DNA from: JAZOXB01 sp040096185
GTDB taxonomy: Bacteria > Bacillota > Clostridia > Oscillospirales > Oscillospiraceae
Reading direction: 5' to 3'
DNA length: 6,346 nt
Assembly (NCBI RefSeq): GCF_040096185.1
Contig: NZ_JBBMFF010000059.1
Coordinates: 1 to 6,346 of the forward strand
This document shows positions 1-5,400 of the stretch, piece by piece (positions within the stretch are counted from its first letter, which is position 1; each line of letters begins with the position of its first letter). Below the pieces are notes generated by a model. It had not been told where the DNA came from. It did not search any database and saw nothing but the letters and a program-made list of their open reading frames with translations. Both the position numbers and the translations under genes were made by a program.

Positions 1-1
1 A

Positions 2-38
2 AGTGTGAAAGGAAACCGTCAGGGTGTCCTTTCGCGTT
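2..38 (+). repeat. Inverted repeat / RNA hairpin at left edge
   Basis: The arms GAAAGGA (7-13) and TCCTTTC (27-33) are perfectly complementary. The stem extends inward past one A-G mismatch by ACC (15-17) with GGT (23-25), closing a 5-base loop, and outward to positions 2 and 38. The three non-Watson-Crick pairs in the outer stem (3-37, 4-36, 6-34) are all G-U on the + strand RNA, so the fold favours + strand transcripts. No T-run follows, so a canonical intrinsic terminator is not supported. It may end the gene to the left, which is outside the window, or be part of the structured leader. Confidence 0.6.
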
Positions 39-47
39 CCATAACCC

Positions 48-58
48 GCCGCAGCGGC
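48..58. repeat. Small GC-rich palindrome
   Basis: GCCGC (48-52) and GCGGC (54-58) are exact inverted copies around one central base. It is short and GC-rich and could arise by chance in this composition, but it sits directly before the larger inverted repeat starting at 60. Confidence 0.35.
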
Positions 59-59
59 A

Positions 60-98
60 GAATTGCAAAATCATGCTTCAAAATTTATTTTGCAATTC
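60..98. repeat. Perfect 12-bp inverted repeat upstream of helicase
   Basis: GAATTGCAAAAT (60-71) and ATTTTGCAATTC (87-98) are perfect inverted copies, separated by a 15-base AT-rich loop. A perfect 12-bp stem is unlikely by chance in so short a gap. No T-run follows it on the + strand. It may be a structured mRNA leader or an extragenic palindromic repeat. Loop bases TGCTTC (74-79) can also pair with GAAGCA (101-106), which would be an alternative helix. Confidence 0.7.
63..91 (+). promoter_or_regulatory. Weak candidate promoter for helicase unit
   Basis: TTGCAA (63-68) and TATTTT (86-91) are spaced by 17 bases, and each matches its sigma-A consensus box at 4 of 6 positions. This would start RNA near 98 and give a leader of about 70 bases containing the hairpin at 105-147. 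Both boxes lie partly in the arms of the 60-98 inverted repeat, so the match may be incidental. No better promoter is visible upstream of the helicase. Confidence 0.25.
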
Positions 99-104
99 CA
101 GAAG

Positions 105-147
105 CAGCTTGGCGAAAAAGCCCTGGAGGGACTTTTTTGACAAGCTG
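105..147 (+). repeat. Long imperfect hairpin in helicase leader
   Basis: CAGCTTG (105-111) pairs with CAAGCTG (141-147). After one mismatch (112/140) the stem continues as C113-G139, G114-T138 wobble, then AAAAAG (115-120) with CTTTTT (132-137). CCC (121-123) and GGG (128-130) close the tip around TGGA, with A131 bulged. The A-run, short GC core and T-run resemble a weak, possibly bidirectional terminator or attenuator. It ends 21 bases before the helicase start codon and just before its ribosome binding site (about 154-163). Confidence 0.6.
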
Positions 148-168
148 AATATAGGTAGGGGAACTGGT

Positions 169-1356
169 ATGGAAACGACAAAGACATTTCAGGAGCTCGG
201 TGTCAGCGAGGAGATCCTCCGTGCGCTGGAAAAGAAGGGCGTCGCAATGCCGACGCGCGTGCAGGAGGAGGCCATCCCGCCGCTGCTGGCGTGGCGCGAC
301 GTCATCGCCAAGGCGCCGACGGGAACGGGCAAGACGTTTGCCTTTGGCATCCCGATGATCGAGCATATCGATCCGCAGTCCGACGATCTGCAGGGCCTGA
401 TCCTGGCCCCGACGCGCGAGCTGGCCATCCAGATCGCCGACGAGCTGCGCGGCTTGCTCACATTTTATAAGGATATCCGTGTGACGGTCGTCTATGGCGG
501 CCAGCGGCTTGAGCCGCAGATCCGCAGCCTGCAGCAGCATCCGCAGATCGTCGTGGCGACGCCCGGTCGTCTCATGGACCACTATAACCGCAAGAACCTG
601 CGCCTCGACCGCATCAAGACCGTCATTCTCGACGAGGCGGACCGCATGCTGGACATGGGCTTCTTCGACGATGTGACAAAAATTCTCGACCGCATCAAGA
701 ATCGCACGAACCTCGGCCTGTTCTCCGCGACGATCTCGCAGGAGGTCATGACCGTCAGCTGGATGTACCAGCGCGACGAGGTGGAGATCACCGTCGCCCC
801 GACGGAGGAGAGCAAGCCTGATATCGACCAGTATTCCATCACGGTCCCGCGGCTGGAGAAGGAGGAGGCCATGCTGCGCATCCTGCGCTCCGGCGCCTTT
901 GAGCGCGTGATCGTGTTCTGCAACACGAAGGTCATGTGCCAGCGCCTGAGCGACGACCTGCGCCGCGCGGGCATCCGCGCCGACTGCCTGCATGGCGACA
1001 TCAAGCAGGCCACGCGCGAAAAGACCATGGCCGATTTCCGCCATGGCAAGCTCCCGGTCCTCATCGCGACGGACGTTGCCTCCCGCGGCATCGACGTGGA
1101 CGACGTCGACGGCGTCATCAACTACGACGTCCCCGAGGAGAACGAATACTATATCCACCGCATCGGCCGCACGGGCCGCGCCCGGAAAAAGGGCATCTCC
1201 TTCACGCTGCTCGGCTCGTTCCCGGAGAAGGCCAAGCTGGACGAGATCGCAAAATTTGCGGGCTTCCGCATCGTTCCGATGATCTTTGACGAATACGGCT
1301 GTCTGGTGCCCGCACCTGCAGAGGAAAAGCACCCGACATCCCGCAGGCGATTCTGA
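169..1356 (+). CDS. DEAD-box ATP-dependent RNA helicase
   Basis: This is a superfamily 2 RNA helicase that uses ATP to unwind or remodel RNA in the cytoplasm, typically in ribosome assembly, mRNA decay or cold adaptation. In the 395-residue product the motifs are complete and in order: Q motif with F7 and PTRVQ (28-32), Walker A APTGTGKT (49-56), PTRELA (81-86), GG (110-111), TPGR (131-134), DEAD (155-158), SAT (186-188), VIVFCNT (247-253), LHGD (274-277), ATDVASRGID (300-309) and HRIGRTGR (330-337). Both RecA-like lobes are present. The tail after the core is short, with no DbpA-type RNA-binding domain or long basic extension, and ends in a small basic SRRRF. The start at 169 has a purine-rich ribosome site (TAGGGGAA); an earlier in-frame ATG at 73 lies in a hairpin loop, lacks such a site and would add a non-conserved leader. 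The stop overlaps the next start (TGATG). The family is certain; which subfamily (CshA/CshB/RhlE-like) is not resolved. Confidence 0.95.
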   Translation: METTKTFQELGVSEEILRALEKKGVAMPTRVQEEAIPPLLAWRDVIAKAPTGTGKTFAFGIPMIEHIDPQSDDLQGLILAPTRELAIQIADELRGLLTFYKDIRVTVVYGGQRLEPQIRSLQQHPQIVVATPGRLMDHYNRKNLRLDRIKTVILDEADRMLDMGFFDDVTKILDRIKNRTNLGLFSATISQEVMTVSWMYQRDEVEITVAPTEESKPDIDQYSITVPRLEKEEAMLRILRSGAFERVIVFCNTKVMCQRLSDDLRRAGIRADCLHGDIKQATREKTMADFRHGKLPVLIATDVASRGIDVDDVDGVINYDVPEENEYYIHRIGRTGRARKKGISFTLLGSFPEKAKLDEIAKFAGFRIVPMIFDEYGCLVPAPAEEKHPTSRRRF

Positions 1357-2264
1357 TGCGCCCGGCGGAGGAGGGCCTGCTCCTGCTGTGCTGTGCGCTC
1401 GGCACGCAGGATGTGCCGCTGACCCCGGCGCAGTACCGCACGCTTGCCCGGCGCGTCCGGCAGACCTGTCAGGCCGGAGACGGCGAGGTGACGCCTGCCT
1501 ATCTCCGGGCGCTCGGCTATCCGGAGGCGGCCGCCCTGCAGATCACGGCGCTGCTCGACCGGACGGACACGCTGCACCGCTATCTCGAGGCCGCTGCCGC
1601 ACAGGGCATCACGGTCCTGACGCGCCTTTCGGACGGCTTCCCGGCGCGCCTGCGCCGCATGGGCGAGACGGAGTGCCCGCCCGCCCTGTTCTGCCGCGGC
1701 GACACGGCCCTGCTCGGCACGCGCTGCGTTGCGCTCGTCGGCTCGCGGCAGCTCCGGCCGGATAACCGCCGCTTTGCCGTGCAGGCCGGAAAGCTCGCTG
1801 CGGCCGAGGGCTTTACGCTCGTCTCCGGCGGGGCTGCCGGTGCGGACACCGCCGCGCAGGAGGCCTGCCTTGCAGCGGGCGGCCGGGTGATCTGCTTTGT
1901 GCCGGACAGTCTGCTGGACCATCCCGCGCGGCAAAACGTGCTGTATTGCAGCGCGGGCGGCTATGAGCTGCCGTTTTCCACGCCGCGCGCCCTGGCCCGC
2001 AACTGCCTCATCCACGCCATGGGCGAAAAGACCCTTGTGGCCCAGTGCGCCGAGGGAACGGGCGGGACCTGGTCCGGTTCGCAGTGGAACCTGCGCCGCG
2101 GCATGTCGGAGCTTTACGTCTTTGACGACGGATCGGCGGCAAGCGCGGCACTGCAGTCCTGCGGAGCGGAGAGGTTGCCGGATATTCCGGCGTCTCTCGC
2201 CCTGTTACGGCCCTTCCAATTGTCCATTTTCGATGGGAAATCGGACGAAAAGCGGAAAAAGTAA
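1356..2264 (+). CDS. DprA/Smf-like Rossmann-fold DNA-processing protein
   Basis: The 302-residue protein resembles DprA, which binds single-stranded DNA and loads RecA during transformation. Residues 1-115 are an N-terminal region whose end (LSDGFPARLRRM...PPALFCRGD, about 91-116) matches the entry to the DprA fold. The Rossmann core follows: VALVGSR (125-131), VSGGAAGADTAA (156-167), RVICFVPDSLLDHP (177-190) and RN (215-216). Several core motifs diverge from canonical DprA: SGGAAGAD replaces SGLARGID, the usual RNRIIAGLS segment reads RNCLIHAMG, and the late glycine-rich stretch is GTGGTWSGSQWNLRRG (234-249). The C-terminal winged-helix domain common in DprA is missing. It begins on the helicase stop codon (TGATG) with no strong ribosome site of its own, implying re-initiation. 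It may be a true but short DprA, or a SLOG-superfamily relative with a different nucleic-acid or nucleotide ligand. The fold is well supported; the transformation role is not. Confidence 0.8.
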   Translation: MRPAEEGLLLLCCALGTQDVPLTPAQYRTLARRVRQTCQAGDGEVTPAYLRALGYPEAAALQITALLDRTDTLHRYLEAAAAQGITVLTRLSDGFPARLRRMGETECPPALFCRGDTALLGTRCVALVGSRQLRPDNRRFAVQAGKLAAAEGFTLVSGGAAGADTAAQEACLAAGGRVICFVPDSLLDHPARQNVLYCSAGGYELPFSTPRALARNCLIHAMGEKTLVAQCAEGTGGTWSGSQWNLRRGMSELYVFDDGSAASAALQSCGAERLPDIPASLALLRPFQLSIFDGKSDEKRKK

Positions 2265-2272
2265 ATTTTCAG

Positions 2273-2301
2273 TTGATTTTGACAAAGCAATCGTGTATAA
2301 T
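2273..2301 (+). promoter_or_regulatory. Sigma-A-type promoter for glmS
   Basis: TTGATT (2273-2278) and a consensus TATAAT (2296-2301) are separated by exactly 17 bases in an AT-rich gap just after the DprA-like gene. The start of RNA would fall near 2308, giving a leader of about 48 bases. A perfect TTGACA (2279-2284) overlaps downstream but is only 11 bases from the -10 box, so it is not the partner for this -10. Confidence 0.75.
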
Positions 2302-2317
2302 CTCCGTACGACACCGA

Positions 2318-2330
2318 AGATCATGGATCT
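2318..2330 (+). repeat. Small dyad in glmS leader
   Basis: AGATC (2318-2322) and GATCT (2326-2330) are inverted copies around ATG. The site lies in the predicted 5' leader of glmS, 12 bases upstream of the ribosome site. It could be a small operator or a weak hairpin, or chance; there is no recognised regulator motif. Confidence 0.25.
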
Positions 2331-2342
2331 GACCTGACGTAT

Positions 2343-2347
2343 GGAGG
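2343..2347 (+). promoter_or_regulatory. Ribosome binding site deciding the glmS start
   Basis: GGAGG sits 8 bases before the ATG at 2356. It overlaps an alternative in-frame ATG at 2341, which has no such site and would place five residues before the essential cysteine. This fixes the start at 2356. Confidence 0.85.
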
Positions 2348-2355
2348 TTATTTTT

Positions 2356-4197
2356 ATGTGTGGAATTGTTGGTTATGCTGGTTCGAAGCAGGCAGCTCCC
2401 ATTTTGCTGGACGGCCTTTCCCGTCTGGAGTATCGCGGCTATGATTCCGCTGGACTGTGTGTTTTTTCGGAAGGGGAGCTGAAGCTCGCCAAGTCCAAGG
2501 GCCGTCTGGCCGTCCTGCGCACAAAGACGGAAAACGGCGCGACGCTCCCCGGCTATCTCGGCATCGGCCATACCCGCTGGGCGACGCACGGCGCACCCTC
2601 GGACGAGAATGCGCATCCGCAGCTGTCCACAAACGGCAGCATCTGCATCGTGCACAACGGCATCATTGAGAATTTCCTGCCGCTGAAGGAGTTCTTGCTG
2701 AAGCAGGGCAAGACGTTCCGCTCCGAGACGGACACGGAGGTCATCGCCAATCTGCTGGAATACTATTATGAACAGGAAAACGACCTGATGAAGGCCGTCC
2801 GCCTGACGCTCGGCCGGATCGAGGGCAGCTATGCGCTCGGCATCCTCTGCGCCGACCGGCCGGATTCCATGATCGCCGTCAAGAAGGACAGTCCGCTGAT
2901 CTTCGGCTTCGGCGAGGGAGAGAACTTCATTGCCTCGGATGTCCCGGCCATTCTGCCGTATACGCGCAGCGTCGTGTATCTCAACGACGGCGATATGGTC
3001 GTGTTCACGAAGAATGCCGCGCAGTTCTATGACGCAAACGGTACGCCCGTGCGCAAGGCCCCTGAGCACATCGAGTGGGAGATGTCCGCTGCGCAGAAGG
3101 GCGGCTATCCGCACTTCATGCTCAAGGAAATTTACGACCAGCCCAAGGCCCTGCGCGACACGATCAATCCCCGTATCCGTGACGGCCGCGTTGTGCTGGA
3201 TGACGTAAAGCTCGATGAGGGCTATCTGCGCGGTCTGCGCCGCATCTATATGGTTGCCTGCGGCTCGGCGTCCTATGTCGGCAATCATGCCAAGTATATT
3301 CTCGAGCGCACGACGCGCATCCAGGTCGAGCCGGTGCTCGCCTCGGAGTTCCGCTATTCCGAGCCGGTGCTCGGCGACGATACGCTCGTTATCATCATCA
3401 GCCAGTCCGGCGAAACGGCCGACACACTGGCCGCCCTGCGTGAGGCCAACGCCCGCGGTGCGCGGACGCTCGCCATTGTCAACGTGGTCGGCAGCGCCAT
3501 TTCCAAGGCGGCGCACGACGTCATCTACACCTGTGCCGGCCCTGAGATCGCCGTTGCCACGACGAAGGCCTATTCCACGCAGCTGGCCGTCATCTACCTG
3601 CTGGCCATGTATATCGGCGAAAAGCTCGGCACGCTTGCGCCGGAGTGCTATGCCGCCATGCTCGAGGGCCTGCAGCGCCTGCCGGACCAGGTGGCGCAGA
3701 TCCTTGTGCCGGAGAATCTGGCAAAGATCGAGGAGGCTGCGGAGGCCTTCAGCCGCAACCACGACGTGTTTTTCATCGGCCGCAACCTCGACAGCGCGAC
3801 CTGCCTCGAGGGCAGCCTGAAGCTCAAGGAGATCGCCTATGTCCATTCCGAGGCCTATCCTGCAGGTGAGCTGAAGCACGGCCCTATCTCCCTCATCGAG
3901 GAGGAGACGCTTGTTGTGGCCCTTGCCACAGTCGAGAAGCTCTTTGATAAGACCATGGCCAATGTCCGCGAGGTCAAGGCGCGCGGCGCGCACGTCCTCG
4001 GCGTGACGACGGAGGACTTTGCCGGGGAAATCACAAAGTATGTCGACCGCAGCCTCATCGTGCCGAAAACGCACCCGCTGCTGCAGCCGAGCCTGACGGT
4101 CATCCCGCTGCAGGCCTTTGCCTACTATATCGCACTGGCCCGCGGCTGCGATGTCGATATGCCGCGCAATCTGGCCAAGTCCGTTACGGTCGAATAA
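2356..4197 (+). CDS. glmS: Glutamine-fructose-6-phosphate aminotransferase (isomerizing)
   Basis: GlmS converts fructose-6-phosphate and glutamine to glucosamine-6-phosphate and glutamate, the first step toward UDP-GlcNAc for peptidoglycan; it acts in the cytoplasm. The 613-residue length is normal for the family. The N-terminal glutaminase domain starts MCGIVGY, where Met removal exposes the nucleophilic cysteine, and continues with LEYRGYDSAG (24-33), GHTRWATHG (71-79), HNGIIEN (100-106), SETDTE (123-128) and EGSYAL (156-161). The linker YPHFMLKEIYDQP (251-263) leads to two SIS sugar-isomerase domains, with ACGSAS (301-306), SQSGET (349-354), AGPEIAVATTKAYSTQL (394-410), HSEAYPAGELKHGP (497-510) and the family's C-terminal signature PRNLAKSVTVE (603-613). 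No key residue appears to be missing. It is a single-gene unit with its own promoter upstream and a terminator-like hairpin downstream. No room exists for a glmS ribozyme in its leader, so feedback control must be different or absent. Confidence 0.98.
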   Translation: MCGIVGYAGSKQAAPILLDGLSRLEYRGYDSAGLCVFSEGELKLAKSKGRLAVLRTKTENGATLPGYLGIGHTRWATHGAPSDENAHPQLSTNGSICIVHNGIIENFLPLKEFLLKQGKTFRSETDTEVIANLLEYYYEQENDLMKAVRLTLGRIEGSYALGILCADRPDSMIAVKKDSPLIFGFGEGENFIASDVPAILPYTRSVVYLNDGDMVVFTKNAAQFYDANGTPVRKAPEHIEWEMSAAQKGGYPHFMLKEIYDQPKALRDTINPRIRDGRVVLDDVKLDEGYLRGLRRIYMVACGSASYVGNHAKYILERTTRIQVEPVLASEFRYSEPVLGDDTLVIIISQSGETADTLAALREANARGARTLAIVNVVGSAISKAAHDVIYTCAGPEIAVATTKAYSTQLAVIYLLAMYIGEKLGTLAPECYAAMLEGLQRLPDQVAQILVPENLAKIEEAAEAFSRNHDVFFIGRNLDSATCLEGSLKLKEIAYVHSEAYPAGELKHGPISLIEEETLVVALATVEKLFDKTMANVREVKARGAHVLGVTTEDFAGEITKYVDRSLIVPKTHPLLQPSLTVIPLQAFAYYIALARGCDVDMPRNLAKSVTVE

Positions 4198-4216
4198 TTC
4201 AAAATTTTAGATTTCT

Positions 4217-4244
4217 GCGGAGGCTGCCATATGGCGGCCTCCGC
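4217..4244 (+). terminator. Probable terminator of glmS
   Basis: GCGGAGGCTGCC (4217-4228) pairs with GGCGGCCTCCGC (4233-4244) around an ATAT tetraloop. All 12 pairs form on the + strand, the only non-standard one being a U-G wobble at 4225/4236. The stem starts 20 bases after the glmS stop. The following T-run is broken (CTTCGTTTG), so termination may be imperfect, but position and stem strength fit an intrinsic terminator. Confidence 0.75.
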
Positions 4245-4264
4245 CTTCGTTTGCAGTCTGTTGT

Positions 4265-4303
4265 GCGCACGAACTGCCCGCCAAGGGCGGACAATTCGCA
4301 CAC
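4265..4303 (-). repeat. 18-bp hairpin that pairs fully only in - strand RNA
   Basis: Positions 4265-4282 and 4286-4303 form an inverted repeat around a 3-base loop (AAG on +). Thirteen pairs are Watson-Crick. The five imperfect positions (4266/4302, 4268/4300, 4269/4299, 4274/4294, 4277/4291) are all A-C mismatches on the + strand and so all G-U wobbles in RNA copied from the - strand. The - strand transcript would therefore form an unbroken 18-bp stem. It lies in the glmS-DUF2156 gap and overlaps no supported gene. Confidence 0.6.
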
Positions 4304-4319
4304 TGGCCGACTGAGCGGT

Positions 4320-4352
4320 ATTTTCTCCGACGTATGCGCTGCCGGAGAAAAT
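4320..4352. repeat. Perfect 10-bp inverted repeat
   Basis: ATTTTCTCCG (4320-4329) and CGGAGAAAAT (4343-4352) are exact inverted copies with a 13-base spacer. In - strand RNA, position 4330/4342 becomes a U-G wobble followed by a C-G pair, lengthening the stem to 12. The A/T-rich base and GC-rich tip resemble a bidirectional terminator, or an extragenic repeat. Confidence 0.6.
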
Positions 4353-4364
4353 GATCTCACCTTC

Positions 4365-4386
4365 TTCGCCGACTTCGGGCGGCGAA
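4365..4386. repeat. Perfect 7-bp inverted repeat
   Basis: TTCGCCG (4365-4371) and CGGCGAA (4380-4386) are exact inverted copies with an 8-base loop. A TTTTT run begins at 4398, too far downstream for a standard terminator. It is the third inverted repeat in the block 4265-4386. Confidence 0.5.
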
Positions 4387-4436
4387 CGCTGCGAGGCTTT
4401 TTCCTGCATTGCGGAGCGGAGCAGAGAGGCCGCTGC

Positions 4437-4465
4437 TTGTTATTTTGCGGGATCTATGGTAAAAT
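4437..4465 (+). promoter_or_regulatory. Extended -10 promoter for DUF2156/GNAT unit
   Basis: TTGTTA (4437-4442) and TAAAAT (4460-4465) are spaced by 17 bases. A TG dinucleotide at 4457-4458, one base before the -10 box, makes this an extended -10 element. RNA would start near 4472, giving a leader of about 35 bases with GGTGA (4498-4502) as the ribosome site. Confidence 0.65.
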
Positions 4466-4506
4466 ATCTTTATCCTATCCCAAAATTCTATGAAAGTGGT
4501 GAAACT

Positions 4507-5400
4507 ATGTTGGACTTTCGCCCCATCTGCCTGGAGGACCGCGCATGGATCGAACCCGTGATGCAGGCTGCGGCTGGGCATGGCAGCGAGTTTTCCTTTG
4601 TGAATCTCTACCTGTGGGGGGACCAGCGCGTAGCGTCGGTGGACGGCACGCCCGTGTTCCTCAGCAATTTTTCCGGGAGCCTGACGTACCCGTGGCCCGT
4701 GGGCTGCCGGGATCTGCCGGGCACACTGGAGCTGCTGCGGCAGGACGCGCGGGAGCGCGGCATCCCGCTGCGCCTGTTCGGCCTGCTGCCCGAGGAGCGC
4801 GACCGGCTCGAGGCGCTGTGTCCCGGCCGCTTTCGCTTCCACAGCGTGCGCGACAGCGCGGACTATGTCTACGAGACGGAGCAGCTTGCCCAGCTGCACG
4901 GCAAGAAGCTGCAGGCCAAGCGTAACCACTGCAACCGCTTTGAGGCGGCCTACCCGGATTATCGCGTCCTGCCGCTGACTGCGGACCAGCTGCCGCGCTG
5001 CCGCGCCTTTACGGACGAGTGGTATCGCCTGCATTTTCTGGAGAACGACCCCGCGGACTACGCGTTGGAGCAGCGTGCCATCGGGCTGGCATTCGACCAT
5101 TTCGATGCGCTCGGCATGACGGGTCTTGTGCTGGAGGTCGAGGACGAGGTCGTTGCCTTCGCCATGGGCAACCCCATCCGGCCGGATATGTTTGACGTGA
5201 ACTTTGAAAAGGCCCGTGCCGATATGAACGGGCCGTATCCGATGATCAACCGCGAATTTGCCCGCCGGATCGCAGAGACGCCCTACCGCTTTCTGAACCG
5301 CGAGGACGACATGGGCCTCGAGGGCCTGCGCCGCGCGAAGGAAAGCTATATCCCGGACCTCCTGCTGGAGAAGCTGCTGGCAGAGGAGCTGCCCGCATGA
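4507..5400 (+). CDS. DUF2156 (LPG-synthase C-terminal-like) protein
   Basis: The 297-residue soluble protein resembles the DUF2156/phosphatidylglycerol lysyltransferase C-terminal family, a double GNAT-like fold. Members that transfer amino acids from aminoacyl-tRNA to lipid (MprF) carry a large N-terminal membrane domain; none is present here and no membrane segment or signal peptide is visible. Recognisable segments are the N-terminal FRPICLEDRAWIEPVM (4-19) and FSFVNLYLWGDQ (29-40), the basic HGKKLQAKRNHCNRF (131-145), EWYRLHF (171-177), the sheet-like GLVLEVEDEVVAFAMGNP (206-223), and NREDDMGLEGLRRAKESY (264-281). The basic 131-145 stretch and the last segment are hallmarks of the soluble clostridial members, whose substrate is unknown to me. 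The start at 4507 follows GGTGA and a good promoter; an open frame reaches further upstream but runs through the promoter and the intergenic hairpins. The stop overlaps the next start as ATGA. Family assignment is firm; the reaction is not, and lipid lysylation should not be assumed. Confidence 0.82.
   Translation: MLDFRPICLEDRAWIEPVMQAAAGHGSEFSFVNLYLWGDQRVASVDGTPVFLSNFSGSLTYPWPVGCRDLPGTLELLRQDARERGIPLRLFGLLPEERDRLEALCPGRFRFHSVRDSADYVYETEQLAQLHGKKLQAKRNHCNRFEAAYPDYRVLPLTADQLPRCRAFTDEWYRLHFLENDPADYALEQRAIGLAFDHFDALGMTGLVLEVEDEVVAFAMGNPIRPDMFDVNFEKARADMNGPYPMINREFARRIAETPYRFLNREDDMGLEGLRRAKESYIPDLLLEKLLAEELPA

Noticed and set aside
137..142. TTGACA before the helicase as a -35 box
   Set aside because: No acceptable -10 box lies 16-18 bases downstream (the bases there overlap the start-codon region), and the hexamer is part of a hairpin arm.
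73..168. Extended N terminus of the helicase from the ATG at 73
   Set aside because: It lacks a ribosome binding site, lies within an inverted repeat loop, and its translation does not look like helicase sequence; the ATG at 169 has a purine-rich site and starts right at the Q-motif region.
85..1332. 415-codon open frame on the - strand opposite the helicase
   Set aside because: Same cause: an antisense shadow of a gene with complete conserved motifs.
2177..2191. GCCGGA-TAT-TCCGGC palindrome as a terminator
   Set aside because: It lies inside the DprA-like coding region with no T-run and is ordinary for GC-rich coding DNA.
2341..2355. glmS start at 2341
   Set aside because: It would put five residues before the catalytic cysteine and overlaps the ribosome site used for 2356.
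2308..2355. Riboswitch or ribozyme in the glmS leader
   Set aside because: Only about 48 bases with one 5-bp dyad; too short for a glmS ribozyme or any known aptamer.
2269..4074. 601-codon open frame on the - strand opposite glmS
   Set aside because: It is a mirror of strong high-GC codon bias; glmS is fully conserved on the + strand and the translation opposite it is low-complexity with no known motifs.
4351..4506. N-terminal extension of the DUF2156 protein from 4351
   Set aside because: The extension runs through an inverted repeat and the promoter, and its translation lacks family similarity; the ATG at 4507 has a ribosome site and matches the family's start.
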